DNA from: CBDCWO01 sp965223405
GTDB taxonomy: Bacteria > Bacteroidota > Bacteroidia > Chitinophagales > Saprospiraceae
Direction: 5' to 3'
Length of the DNA: 64,000 nucleotides
Assembly: GCA_965223405.1 (NCBI GenBank)
Contig: CBDCWO010000006.1
Location: forward strand, 5,580,001 to 5,644,000
In this document: positions 1 to 9,508 of the stretch, in pieces
How positions within the stretch are numbered: the stretch's first letter is position 1
Layout: every line of letters starts with the position of its first letter
Translations under genes and position numbers: made by a program
The notes under the pieces: generated by a model
What the model saw: only the letters and a program-made list of their open reading frames with translations
The model's database searches: none
What the model was told of the DNA's origin: nothing

Positions 1-643
1 TAAGAGAATCCAGCAGGAGTGGAGTCAATAAATAGTGGTTTAATAACTCCAAATAAGATATGTCAAATTTCGACTCAAGGGCCAACTCCAGGATGGCATA
101 ATTGAGGTGACTATAGGAGAAAGAATGGGGTGGACCCTGGGTAGGTTCAAATGTTTTATACCAATGTAATAAATGACTTTTATCGAAATGGGCATAAAGA
201 CCTTGAAGACCCTTGTCAAAAGCTCCAATCCCCGGAATGGTCTTCGGAAAACCACTTTGATGAGAAAGGATGGATTTCCAGGTTAATGCTAAAAGCGGAT
301 TATGATAACTTTCCGGAAAGGAATTATTCAATTCTTCATTGATATCTAGCTTATGCTGCGATTCCAGAACCTTAATCAGGCTGGCAGTAAATACTTTGCT
401 CAATCCTCCAAGTTCGAAATACTTTCTCCGGTCCAAGGCTGGTATTTTCAGTGAACCATTGAAAGTAAATGTATAAGTCGAATCTTTTACAATAACACCG
501 ACTAAAAAACCATGATGGTCTTCAAGCGGAATATCGGTGTCATAGAATATGATCTTTTCAATTTCCTTTCGTAAATATTCCTTCTGAGCTATTCCAGGAA
601 TAGCCCCGATAAACACCAGTATTACAAAAAGGATTTTGTACAT
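1..643 (-). CDS. Beta-lactamase-family (class C/PBP-like) protein, partial, catalytic serine replaced
   Basis: The reading frame is open from an ATG at 643 to the window edge (at least 214 residues; the C-terminus lies outside). A signal peptide (MYKILFVILVFIGAIPGIAQ) implies export. The fold is suggested by FELGGLSKVFTASLI at about residues 76-90, which aligns with the SxxK block of class C beta-lactamases and esterases, by an LSHQSGFP segment, and by YSHLNYAILEL at residue 177, the place of the YxN motif. The nucleophilic Ser is Gly here (codon GGA at 406-404, residue 80) and the Asn of YxN is His, so classical acyl-enzyme chemistry is unlikely. The ATG overlaps the stop codon of the upstream chaperone gene by one base (TGATG), suggesting translational coupling. 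Family assignment is from motifs; function is unknown. Confidence 0.7.
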   Translation of the reverse strand, partial: MYKILFVILVFIGAIPGIAQKEYLRKEIEKIIFYDTDIPLEDHHGFLVGVIVKDSTYTFTFNGSLKIPALDRRKYFELGGLSKVFTASLIKVLESQHKLDINEELNNSFPESYHNPLLALTWKSILSHQSGFPKTIPGIGAFDKGLQGLYAHFDKSHLLHWYKTFEPTQGPPHSFSYSHLNYAILELALESKFDISYLELLNHYLLTPLLLDSL

Positions 644-2496
644 CAGACTTTTTTTCCTCTTAGAGAATTGGAAATGGTAGCTTCCAAAGACCTTTGGGCC
701 AGCGGTTTGGTAAAATCGTTTAAAGTTTGAATGGCTAACTGTATCTCATCTTTCTGATTACCTGATAGGGAAGTTTTAATTTTGTCTGTTAATCTTGCTA
801 TTTCAGAAACTTCCTCCTCCGTTAGCAACTCATCGTTTTGCGCGATGAATTTATAAGCGGCGTTTATCAAAACGTTAGCTTCATTTTTAGTTTCTTTCAA
901 CGCTCTGATTTGCATATCGGATTCAGCAGTTTGTATAGATTCAAGTAGCATCTTTGCCATCTCTTCCTCTGAAATGCCATACTGTGACTTGATTTCAATT
1001 TGTTGTGAAATATTGGACCTAATTTCTTTAGCCCTCACGGTCAGAATCCCGTCTGCATCAATCAAGAAATGGACCTCAATCTTAGGGATACCGGCAGGCA
1101 TAGGCGGTATTTCTCTGAGAATAAATTCTCCTAACTTGCGGTTGTTTTCGACCAGATCCCTTTCACCCTGAAAGACACTAATTTTTAAATTTTTCTGTCC
1201 GTCAACGGAGGTGGTATATTTACGACCAGCACTGATTGGGATTTTGCTGTTTCTGGGTATGATCGTGTCCATTAAACCACCTACAGTCTCGATACCGAGA
1301 GATAGCGGTGTAACGTCCAAGAGAAGCAAATCTTTTTCTCTTCCTGCTAAAATATTGGCCTGTATTGCAGCACCGATAGCTACAACTTCGTCAGGATTGA
1401 GTGAATCATTTGCCATTTTGCCAAAAAATGAACTTACCATTTCCTTGATCAGTGGAATTCGTGTAGATCCTCCAACCAATATGATATGATCGATTTGTGA
1501 AACATTGGTATTCGCATCCTCAAGCGCCCGGTTAACACTTTCCAATGTATTTTCAACCAGTGGCTTACCGATAGTTTCAAACTCTTCCTTGGTCAACACC
1601 AAGGGTGTGTTATCTATCGATCCTTCATACTTTGTGTTGAAGCTCAAATGTTTCTTCGCTGTCTCGGCCTCCAGGCGAAGAGCCTGACGCATTGGCTTAT
1701 TTTCCAATTGCTGCTTGCTGATCATACCTTTTTGCAGCCAATAATCAACAATCAATTGGTCAAAGTCATCACCACCCAGGAATGTATTTCCATGAGTTGA
1801 TAGTACTTCAAAGATCCCATCTTCTATTTGTAATATAGAAATATCAAATGTACCGCCACCCAAATCGTATACCGCAATGGTCTCTGATCGTTCCTTCGCT
1901 CCATCTATTCCATAGGCTAGACTTGCCGCTGTCGGTTCATTGATGATTCTCAGAACATCCAAACCTGCTAACTTGCCGGCATCCCTTGTGGCCTGCCTTT
2001 GTGCGTCGTTGAAATAGGCAGGAACTGTTATCACTGCTTTGCTCACCCGCTGCTTCAACGTGTTTTCAACCCGTTTTTTCAATTCTTTAAGAATCTCTGC
2101 ATTGAGTTCGATCGGATTGTAGAAGGTCGCGCGAACCTGAATCTTAACCAAACCTTCTGGATCTTCGTCAATGATCCTAAAACCATAAAATCCGGCATGA
2201 TTCTTAATGTCGTTGTAAGATTTGCCCATCAACCTTTTGACCGAATATATAGTGCGCTCAGGATTTGAAACAAGTTTTGCTTTAGCACTTTCACCCACTA
2301 TAGTTTCTCCACTTTCCAGAAAATGAATAATCGAAGGGACCAAAGTGTTGATCCCACTTGAATCCTTTATGACCATTATTTCATTAGTTTCGTCGACCAC
2401 TGCTACCAAACTATGTGTGGTTCCAAGATCTATACCCACAATTACATCTCCCTTTTCCAGAGATCCCGCTTTGATGTTTATTGGAATTTTTGCCAT
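643..2496 (-). CDS. hscA: Hsp70-family chaperone, HscA type
   Basis: 617-residue Hsp70. The ATPase domain shows GIDLGTTHSLVA (residues 21-32), INEPTAASLAYG and YDLGGGTFDISIL, followed by the linker LLLLDVTPLSLGIETVGG and a peptide-binding domain with a helical lid. It lacks the EEVD-like DnaK tail. The N-terminal extension MAKIPINIKAGSLEKGD and the length are typical of Bacteroidota HscA, the specialised chaperone that with HscB helps IscU hand over iron-sulfur clusters; that role is from family knowledge. hscB, iscU and fdx are not in the window, so a generic DnaK paralogue remains possible. It is cotranscribed with the serine-hydrolase-like gene that starts on its stop codon. A -7 box lies about 30 bases upstream of the start. 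Confidence 0.75.
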   Translation of the reverse strand: MAKIPINIKAGSLEKGDVIVGIDLGTTHSLVAVVDETNEIMVIKDSSGINTLVPSIIHFLESGETIVGESAKAKLVSNPERTIYSVKRLMGKSYNDIKNHAGFYGFRIIDEDPEGLVKIQVRATFYNPIELNAEILKELKKRVENTLKQRVSKAVITVPAYFNDAQRQATRDAGKLAGLDVLRIINEPTAASLAYGIDGAKERSETIAVYDLGGGTFDISILQIEDGIFEVLSTHGNTFLGGDDFDQLIVDYWLQKGMISKQQLENKPMRQALRLEAETAKKHLSFNTKYEGSIDNTPLVLTKEEFETIGKPLVENTLESVNRALEDANTNVSQIDHIILVGGSTRIPLIKEMVSSFFGKMANDSLNPDEVVAIGAAIQANILAGREKDLLLLDVTPLSLGIETVGGLMDTIIPRNSKIPISAGRKYTTSVDGQKNLKISVFQGERDLVENNRKLGEFILREIPPMPAGIPKIEVHFLIDADGILTVRAKEIRSNISQQIEIKSQYGISEEEMAKMLLESIQTAESDMQIRALKETKNEANVLINAAYKFIAQNDELLTEEEVSEIARLTDKIKTSLSGNQKDEIQLAIQTLNDFTKPLAQRSLEATISNSLRGKKV

Positions 2497-2526
2497 ATAT
2501 CTTCGACTTCTTAAGTATTAAGAGCG

Positions 2527-2534
2527 CAAAGGTA
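2527..2534 (-). promoter_or_regulatory. -7 promoter element upstream of the HscA-type gene
   Basis: On the minus strand the sequence reads TACCTTTG, a perfect match to the Bacteroidota -7 consensus TAnnTTTG, about 30 bases before the chaperone ATG. No clear TTTG -33 box is seen at 19-21 bases upstream, so this is a half-supported promoter. Confidence 0.5.
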
Positions 2535-2686
2535 CACATTGTTCATAGTATATGTCATTAATGGACTATGATCACTATTTTGGTCCAGGTGTTTGTTGGT
2601 TCGTTCTTTGATCTACTTTCTGAAAGTCAACCCCAAAATGGCAAAAATCATTAGGAGATCGGTGTCCACCTCTGGTTGAGGAAGAG

Positions 2687-2726
2687 AAAAAAAACCCGGT
2701 AGATGGTATGATACCAAACTACCGGG
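2687..2726 (-). terminator. Rho-independent terminator of the large secreted-protein gene
   Basis: Read on the minus strand: an 8-bp GC-rich stem CCCGGTAG/CTACCGGG (2695-2702 with 2719-2726), extended by an inner 6-bp stem TGGTAT/ATACCA, then a run of eight T (the A run at 2687-2694 on the plus strand). It lies 24 bases after the stop codon of the 1510-residue gene and separates it from the chaperone operon. Confidence 0.9.
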
Positions 2727-2750
2727 CCCAAAATCCTTATCCTTCGATCA

Positions 2751-5700
2751 TCACCTCAATAATACCATCGAACGGGTCATTTGGCCCTGGGAGGTGCGGA
2801 TGTTGTAGAAATACAACCCAGGGCTGCCCAATTGATTTCTGGTTAAATGCCATCGATGCCTTCCGGCAACATAGTTGCCTTGATGTTCGATTAGTTTCAC
2901 CCCTTGCGTATTAAAAATGGATAGGACTACATTGGATGATTGGTTTAGAGTGAAAGGAATGACGGTATAATCCCGGAATGGGTTGGGCCGGTTGACTCCT
3001 AACAAGGACCGGTCCTTCTTAAGTCTGACTACAGCTGTAGAACTACCCACGGTCGCAGATCCGTTGGTGGTATTGACATTTTGCAACTGCAGTTTATCAT
3101 TGGTAACTAAAATTTCCACTGGATCACCCAGGATTGAAATATCGGTTGTCTGTCCCTTTTCACCGGATAACACAAATCGCAAAGCGAACAATGCGGTATC
3201 CACAAAGCTGACTTTTCCAGGTGATAAGGAATGCGCAAAAGTCAATTTTCCATCGGCCACAAACCTTGTCGAAAAGCTGTTTTGTTCTAAATCCAGATCA
3301 TCATATCTAGGCAACCATTCGACATAACTCATGATGGCAGGATCCCATCCAATGGTGAATTGCAGGTTCTGAATGTCAACAAAGCCGGTTCCCTTTAATT
3401 CTACCAAAATAGTATCTCCCGGATCACCTTCTGCTTGAGAGAGGGAAAATCCTACATCCAGCGAAGATCTAGGTGCAAGTGTGCTTACGGAGCCATTAAT
3501 GTCTCCGATCTTTATCCCGTAGAAATCCGCACCCATAGCAGCATCCGTTAAATCAGATATCACAATACTGTTGGGATAACTCTCTAAGTTGGCTTTCTTT
3601 GGATCGCTAAATGTATGCGTTTTAGGAATGAAGGTCCAACTATTGCTATAATCCGAAAACTCGTCAATGTCAAAGTTTGTCATTCTTTTGATCGAAGTTT
3701 CATCTGCGACAGTCAGTTGTCCACCATCCAGGAATTTGCGGGCATTAGATGCGATCAATTGATAGGCACTTAAGGATGTAGTTCCTTCAATATCACGGTT
3801 ATACGCTTTTATCGTAGCCAGATCAATTACGTTTACGCCGGCATGATAGTCCTGAGACTTTACCGGTGTCACTTCATAATATCCCCTGATCAGACCATTA
3901 AACTGATATATTCCGTTTTCATCGGTGGTTGTACTTTCAACTTGATCACCGGATAATCCCACCGTGGTGTTGGCCAGTGGTGTCCCATCCTCTTTAGTTA
4001 GCACACCTTGGATGGAAAAACTGCTCTCGACACATAGTTTTCCATTGTCAAAAGTGACATCCACTTGTTGATTGGTAATGTTGTTGAAGGCCAATGCATC
4101 GATTATTTCCATTACCGTCGAATCACCGGAAGATCCCGTAAACATCACTTTAAATACAAATAGGGTGTCGCCGTCATCCAATGATTGAGACTGATTCGTA
4201 AGGTTGGTCGTCCATGCCACATTAATTAAGTTTTGAGCTGTACTCACTGTCACATCATTGGCATCTAATGGCAGGTCCGAATTCAAGTTGGAAATTTCTT
4301 CCTGTATTGCCGCCACATTGGCATCATTGACACGGATTTTAAATTGAAAACCGGTTAACTCATTAAACCCATTTACAGTTACCGGGATAAAAGCCATGGA
4401 ACCGTTGCCGCCACATGCTAAGCTGGGTAAATGAATGTTATAATTAGTGGGATAATAAACCGTAATCTGTTTACAACAGTAATAATAACATCCTTCATTG
4501 TTGCGATAGACCGTGCAGATCAGGTAATCTCTTCCCGGATATAAATAAGAATCACTGTCAGCTGTATAAGTCTGATTATTACTTAAATCCGTAACTTGAT
4601 AATATTGCCAATCGTATCCCTGAGGACCTCCCGTGTGCGAAAACTTGTAATACCATTGGCCCTGCTCGAAGTCCCCTTGTTCGTAGCCCAAATATTGACA
4701 ATCGTATTCACGAATTTCTTCACATCCTAAAGTGATTGTTTTGCAGATACATATGGTGCATCCTCTCTCGTAGTTGTTTCCGCTACACTCATAATAAAAA
4801 TGTACACACACATAATAATAACCCGGTTTGGCATAAGTGTATTTAGGTTTTAAATCAGAGGTATAATCATAGTCATCATATTCTCCGTTACCCCAATCGA
4901 TTCTTACTTTGCGACCGCTATGTGAGCAATTAACATTCCAGGTGTCAAATTGAAGCTCGATCTCGCGGTCATTCTTCTTATTGATGGTATAATTAGGATA
5001 ACTATTAAAGCAATCCCCTTGCAGGCAATAAGTTGCCATTCCGCACGGATTAGTGATTACCAGGCATACAGTCACCAAATCATTGACATCAGGTACGGCA
5101 ACGGTTGATTTTGAATTTTCCGACTGGTAATGACGGTTCTTGCTCTTATCATTATAGATAAAGTACCAATGGTATGTTAGGTTAGAACCCATACTATTCG
5201 ATGCATCCATCTCGTAATTACAATCATCTCCGGAACAGTTTTTCACTTCGTAACTAAACGGCTTAGCCATTGGCAAATCGTCATCGCATTCATTATGGTC
5301 CAGATAATAGTAACAGAGAATTTTGTTAAACTTATCTCGCAGTGCCACTTTGTATTTTCCGGATCCGTGCTTGAATTGATATCCGGAAATGTTTCCTTTG
5401 CTCTTACTGTCGCTTTCACCACTTCCCATTTTTTCAAAATACCAAGAATAATACTCTACCTGATTGTATTCCTCATCGGGAAGATAAAAATCATATCTTC
5501 CGTCAGGCTGTTTCACATAATAGAAACAGGGGGCATAGCACTTGGTGTTGTCTTCACATCGGATACTAAGGTTAAATGCACTGGTTATACTTTTTGCATC
5601 AATAATTATGTAGTAGTCCTTATTCGGGTCGGTATCTTTTAGGAGTAATTTATCTTTCTTTGGATCCGATGAAAACCGTTCTTTATGCGCATAACACTGG

Positions 5701-7283
5701 TAATCATTTTTTCCACAATTTTCTACTACAAAAATGTCCAATCCCTTATCGTAGATGTCTTCAAAATCGATGTAAATGTCATGGATATAATCCGGACGAT
5801 TTTGAATTTTATAAACTAATTCTTTGGCATAGAATCCAGTCAAATGATTGTCGAAACAGGAATAATTGTCATAATTGGCGTGACCATTTTTAGTGTCACC
5901 GTATTTGGATTCTCCACAGTCTATCGAAATATATTTATCACATATATAGCCCTTTTTCTTACAATTTATATTCAATTTGTAACGTCCGGTTACCTGTTTT
6001 GCATCGATGATTATGTAGTACTCTTTTTGATGATTTAGGTTATACAGGGTGAATACACATTTTTTAGGATCTTTGGAACTTCTTTCTTTGTAGGCGTAGC
6101 ATTTATAATCATTTTTTCCACAATTTTCTACAATGAACAAATCCAATCCACGGTCGTCCAGATCCTCAAAAGTAACTTCCATGTCATACGTGCTGGAAGG
6201 GTAATTAGTAATGCGATATACTCTTTCTTTTGCATGAAAACCGGTAAGATGATTTTTAAAACACGAATAATCATTATAGACTGAATGTCCATTTGAAGTA
6301 TTTCCGGATTTAGTTTCTCCACATTTGATATTAACCGCATTGTTACATGCATAGTCATTATTCTTACACACTGCTTTTATTTCATAATTTCCGGTGGAAT
6401 TCTTTGCATCGATTATGACATAATAATGCTTATTTGGATTGGTATTATAAATGGTCAATACAGATTTTTCCGGATCATTGGAACTTCGGATTTTATAGGT
6501 GTAACATTGATAGTTACTTTCCCCACAATTTTCTATAACGTAAAGGTCAAGTCCACGTCTGTCCTTGTCGTATAACTCAATATCAATATCGTGATAATAA
6601 TTTGGTCGATCGGTGATTTTGTAGACTACTTCTTTCGCATTGTACCCGGTAAGACTATTATCAAAACATTTATAGTCATGATAGTTATTCTCCCCATTGT
6701 TGGTATGACCGGAATACTTCTGGCCACATTTCATATTGATATAATTATTGCAAATGTAGCCCTGTTTTTGGCAGGTCGCCTTAATTTTGTATCTACCTGT
6801 TCCATTTTTGGCATCGATAAAAATGTAGTATTCGTATTGTGGATCCGCATTCTTGATAGTAAATGAATAGTTTTTGTTATCAGAACCACTACGTAATTTG
6901 TAAAATAGACACTTGCCCCCGGAAAGTTCGCAGGCATTCCGATAGACAAAAATGTCCAATCCCTTCTTGTCTACATCCTCAAATTCAACAAAAATGTCAT
7001 GCACATAATTAGGGCGGTTTGTAACGTAATAAACCACTTCTTTGGCATGATATCCGGTAAGGCTGGTTCCGCAACCATTGTAGGTGCTAAAATCTGATTT
7101 TCCATTGTCAGTATCTCCTGAATATTGTTGTCCACAATTTAATTTCATGCGATCATTGCAGCCAGCATAGGATACTACCGGCAAAGTAAAATAGAACAGG
7201 ATAATGGCTATGAAAGAGAGCCCCCATTTCCATTCTGATAAGATCCTAATTCTTGAGAGTTTAATTGTTCGTTTAGATTTCAT
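2751..7283 (-). CDS. Large secreted multidomain protein with fourfold repeat, PKD-like and cohesin/dockerin-like domains and T9SS sorting domain
   Basis: 1510 residues. Residues 1-41 form a signal peptide with a long basic n-region. Residues 42-577 are four tandem repeats of about 135 residues, each with CNN/CD..CG near its start, LTGYHAKE-like and GLDIFVVENCG-like cores, and YYIIIDAK near its end. Residues about 585-960 look like Cys/Tyr-rich Ig/PKD-like modules (RIDWGNGEYDDYDY). A cohesin-like segment follows (FIPVTVNGFNELTGFQFKI), then a SpaA/carboxypeptidase-regulatory-like domain (LANTTVGLSGD), a dockerin-like stretch (HAGVNVIDLATIKAYN ... GIKIGDINGS), a second cohesin-like domain, and a C-terminal T9SS type A domain with NRPNPFRDYTVIPF and GLYFYNI. 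Expected to be exported through the Sec system and the T9SS and released or surface-bound, perhaps for adhesion or matrix. The ligand is unknown. Confidence 0.85.
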   Translation of the reverse strand: MKSKRTIKLSRIRILSEWKWGLSFIAIILFYFTLPVVSYAGCNDRMKLNCGQQYSGDTDNGKSDFSTYNGCGTSLTGYHAKEVVYYVTNRPNYVHDIFVEFEDVDKKGLDIFVYRNACELSGGKCLFYKLRSGSDNKNYSFTIKNADPQYEYYIFIDAKNGTGRYKIKATCQKQGYICNNYINMKCGQKYSGHTNNGENNYHDYKCFDNSLTGYNAKEVVYKITDRPNYYHDIDIELYDKDRRGLDLYVIENCGESNYQCYTYKIRSSNDPEKSVLTIYNTNPNKHYYVIIDAKNSTGNYEIKAVCKNNDYACNNAVNIKCGETKSGNTSNGHSVYNDYSCFKNHLTGFHAKERVYRITNYPSSTYDMEVTFEDLDDRGLDLFIVENCGKNDYKCYAYKERSSKDPKKCVFTLYNLNHQKEYYIIIDAKQVTGRYKLNINCKKKGYICDKYISIDCGESKYGDTKNGHANYDNYSCFDNHLTGFYAKELVYKIQNRPDYIHDIYIDFEDIYDKGLDIFVVENCGKNDYQCYAHKERFSSDPKKDKLLLKDTDPNKDYYIIIDAKSITSAFNLSIRCEDNTKCYAPCFYYVKQPDGRYDFYLPDEEYNQVEYYSWYFEKMGSGESDSKSKGNISGYQFKHGSGKYKVALRDKFNKILCYYYLDHNECDDDLPMAKPFSYEVKNCSGDDCNYEMDASNSMGSNLTYHWYFIYNDKSKNRHYQSENSKSTVAVPDVNDLVTVCLVITNPCGMATYCLQGDCFNSYPNYTINKKNDREIELQFDTWNVNCSHSGRKVRIDWGNGEYDDYDYTSDLKPKYTYAKPGYYYVCVHFYYECSGNNYERGCTICICKTITLGCEEIREYDCQYLGYEQGDFEQGQWYYKFSHTGGPQGYDWQYYQVTDLSNNQTYTADSDSYLYPGRDYLICTVYRNNEGCYYYCCKQITVYYPTNYNIHLPSLACGGNGSMAFIPVTVNGFNELTGFQFKIRVNDANVAAIQEEISNLNSDLPLDANDVTVSTAQNLINVAWTTNLTNQSQSLDDGDTLFVFKVMFTGSSGDSTVMEIIDALAFNNITNQQVDVTFDNGKLCVESSFSIQGVLTKEDGTPLANTTVGLSGDQVESTTTDENGIYQFNGLIRGYYEVTPVKSQDYHAGVNVIDLATIKAYNRDIEGTTSLSAYQLIASNARKFLDGGQLTVADETSIKRMTNFDIDEFSDYSNSWTFIPKTHTFSDPKKANLESYPNSIVISDLTDAAMGADFYGIKIGDINGSVSTLAPRSSLDVGFSLSQAEGDPGDTILVELKGTGFVDIQNLQFTIGWDPAIMSYVEWLPRYDDLDLEQNSFSTRFVADGKLTFAHSLSPGKVSFVDTALFALRFVLSGEKGQTTDISILGDPVEILVTNDKLQLQNVNTTNGSATVGSSTAVVRLKKDRSLLGVNRPNPFRDYTVIPFTLNQSSNVVLSIFNTQGVKLIEHQGNYVAGRHRWHLTRNQLGSPGLYFYNIRTSQGQMTRSMVLLR
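5553..7160 (-). repeat. Four in-gene repeats of about 405 bp (135 residues each)
   Basis: Within the large secreted protein, residues 42-177, 178-312, 313-447 and 448-577 share the order Cys-Gly near the start, a TxNG motif, LTG[YF]xAKE, a GLD[ILV][FY] core, Cys pairs and a terminal IIDAK. Repeats 2-4 share ENCG before a second Cys; repeat 1 differs there (RNACEL). Divergence between copies suggests old duplication rather than recent expansion. Confidence 0.85.
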
Positions 7284-7597
7284 GTTTTGATTTTTTTAAG
7301 GGATTGAATAATTGCAATAAGCTTCTTCTAAGTTCGTAAGAATAAAGGAACTGCACAAATGGTCGGTTCCCTAAAAGGTTATCCAGTCATTATAAATGAG
7401 TATTCGAGTAGGTCCCAATGAGTATTTGACGGTCAGTTATTTGGCTTACTGGGATCTAAAAGAGTCAAAAGAAGAAGCGTTTGGGTCGGATTCGATTGTA
7501 AATGTAATATGCGACTTTTGTTTTGATCTATATTTAGCTGGTAAATTATTTTAAGGACAAATGGAAGCTTTTCACTGAAACTTTTACCTTTAAGATC
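7284..7597. other. Divergent intergenic region
   Basis: 314 bases between divergently transcribed genes (secreted repeat protein on the minus strand, queuosine-precursor transporter on the plus strand). It must hold both promoters, but no full -33/-7 pair was recognised. TACCTTTA at 7585-7592 resembles a -7 box but lies only five bases before the transporter ATG. A 10-base direct repeat AATGAGTATT (7395-7404 and 7417-7426, 22 bases apart) is the only other structure seen. Confidence 0.5.
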
Positions 7598-8398
7598 ATG
7601 TCAGAATCCAAACAGTGGTATACCAATAAAGTAAACATTCTATTTCTCCTTTTGGGAGGATTTTTTATTACCAATGCACTGGTTGCTGAGTTCATCGGGG
7701 TGAAAATATTTTCATTGGAGGCCTTACTTGGTATTCCGCCCATGAATTGGAAGATTTTTGGTGTAGATGGTTTGGGCTTTAATCTTACGGCCGGTGTAAT
7801 CTTATGGCCCGTGGTCTTTGTCATGACCGATGTAATTAATGAATATTTTGGGCAGAAGGGGGTCAGGTATTTATCTTGGATGACAGTTGGCCTAATCGTA
7901 TATGCTTTCTTTATTGTTTACATTGCTATCGAAGTACCACCAAATGAGTGGTGGAAATCTCAAAGTGGTATTCATCCCTCCAATCTTGACATGAGTATTC
8001 CGAATATGGATTTGAGTTTTAGAAAAATATTTGGACAGGGATTGTGGATCATTGTGGGATCATTAGTCGCTTTTTTAATTGGCCAGCTCGTGGATGTCAT
8101 CGTATTTCAAAAGATTAAAAGGATGACGGGAGAAAAGAAAATTTGGCTGAGAGCTACTGGCTCTACACTGGTATCTCAGTTTATAGATAGCTTCGTCGTG
8201 CTCTTAATTGCATTTTATATTGGAGCCGATTGGGATTTAGTTCGTGTTCTGGCAATTGGATTGGTAAACTACTTATACAAGTTTACTCTGGCGATAATAC
8301 TCACGCCAGTCATCTATCTGGCTCATCATGTAATCGATAATTACTTGGGACCAGATCTGGCTTCGAAGTTAAAATACCAGGCAACTCATCAAAGGTAG
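7598..8398 (+). CDS. yhhQ: Queuosine precursor transporter (YhhQ/QPTR family)
   Basis: 266-residue integral membrane protein with about six hydrophobic helices. Family signatures include ITNALVAEFIGVKIF near the N-terminus, WPVVFVMTDVINEYFG and GSTLVSQFIDSFVVLLIAFY. YhhQ-type proteins import the queuine precursors preQ0 or preQ1 for tRNA wobble modification (family knowledge). The central loop around residues 115-145 (EVPPNEWWKSQSG) is longer than in the E. coli protein, as in other Bacteroidota copies. No other queuosine gene is adjacent. The start is set by the only ATG before the conserved N-terminus. Confidence 0.88.
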   Translation: MSESKQWYTNKVNILFLLLGGFFITNALVAEFIGVKIFSLEALLGIPPMNWKIFGVDGLGFNLTAGVILWPVVFVMTDVINEYFGQKGVRYLSWMTVGLIVYAFFIVYIAIEVPPNEWWKSQSGIHPSNLDMSIPNMDLSFRKIFGQGLWIIVGSLVAFLIGQLVDVIVFQKIKRMTGEKKIWLRATGSTLVSQFIDSFVVLLIAFYIGADWDLVRVLAIGLVNYLYKFTLAIILTPVIYLAHHVIDNYLGPDLASKLKYQATHQR

Positions 8399-8497
8399 TC
8401 AATCAAGAGATAAGCAGATCATAGAGGTGCTTAAATAAGCTTTCTTATTGATCTGGATTTCTTCTGTTTTAGCTCGTTTTTCACGAGATTTGCATTT

Positions 8498-9424
8498 ATG
8501 CAGACTATTACGAATCAAATCTTGATGATAGAACCTCGCAATTTCGGATATAATCCGGAAACAGCGGAAAATAATAGCTTTCAACAGCTGGAATCCAAAC
8601 TAACTCCTGATGAGATTCAGGCAAATGCCTTATCGGAGTTTCATAAACTGGTAGACCTGTTGCGATATTCGGATATTGATGTTCATATAATTACCGATTC
8701 GAACCGTCCTTATAAACCCGATGCAATTTTTCCCAATAATTGGATTAGTTTTCATGAAGGGGGAACATGCATTACGTATCCAATGTATTCTCCGATCAGA
8801 AGACAAGAACGGCGCAAGGAAGTGATAAATCAAATCCGTGCCAATTTTAATATTACGAAAAGGGTAAACTATGAGCATCACGAGGCGAGTGGAAAATATC
8901 TGGAAGGCACCGGGAGCATGGTCCTGGATCGCAAAAACCGGATAGCCTATGCAGGCCTTAGCCCCAGGACAGATCCGGATTTATTCAGGCTATTTTGCCG
9001 GGAACAAGAATTTCAACCAGTATTATTTGAAGCATGTGATAATCAGGGAAGGCTTATTTACCATACCAATGTAATGATGGCATTGGCAGAAGAATTTGTG
9101 GTTATTTGCCTTGAATCCATCTTAAGTCGGAAACAAAGAGAATTTGTAATAGACCAAATCATAAGAACAAAGAAGAAATTCTTAGAAATTAGTTTTGAGC
9201 AAATGAACTCTTTTGCCGGTAATATGCTTCAAGTCCGCAATAGACATGACATTAGATATATGATACTTTCAGAACAAGCTTATCTTTCGCTGGATTCCAA
9301 TCAGGTATCGTTGATTCATGATTCCTCGACTATTTTAAATGCTCCAATATATACTATCGAAAAGATAGGAGGTGGTAGTGTGAGGTGCATGATGGCTGAA
9401 ATATTTTTACCAATTATGCAATAA
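8498..9424 (+). CDS. ctlX: Arginine deiminase-related hydrolase, CtlX (citrulline utilisation) type
   Basis: 308 residues with the pentein (amidinotransferase/arginine deiminase) fold signatures: NRPYKPDAIFPNNWISFH near residue 70, an EGTGSMVLDR segment, YHTNVMMALAEEFVVICLES with the catalytic-type His near residue 188, and the terminal nucleophile motif GGGSVRCMMAEI. The FPNNWISFH form and C-terminal Cys are typical of the CtlX group. Members act on guanidino or ureido compounds such as arginine or citrulline; the exact substrate is not determined by sequence. It follows the transporter gene by 99 bases with no visible terminator. Confidence 0.82.
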   Translation: MQTITNQILMIEPRNFGYNPETAENNSFQQLESKLTPDEIQANALSEFHKLVDLLRYSDIDVHIITDSNRPYKPDAIFPNNWISFHEGGTCITYPMYSPIRRQERRKEVINQIRANFNITKRVNYEHHEASGKYLEGTGSMVLDRKNRIAYAGLSPRTDPDLFRLFCREQEFQPVLFEACDNQGRLIYHTNVMMALAEEFVVICLESILSRKQREFVIDQIIRTKKKFLEISFEQMNSFAGNMLQVRNRHDIRYMILSEQAYLSLDSNQVSLIHDSSTILNAPIYTIEKIGGGSVRCMMAEIFLPIMQ

Positions 9425-9508
9425 AAATACCTCATATTTGAAAAAAATGAACCGTCTTACTGCTTCACATTTAGTTTATTAAAAATTAACATTTTATTTA
9501 TATAAAAC

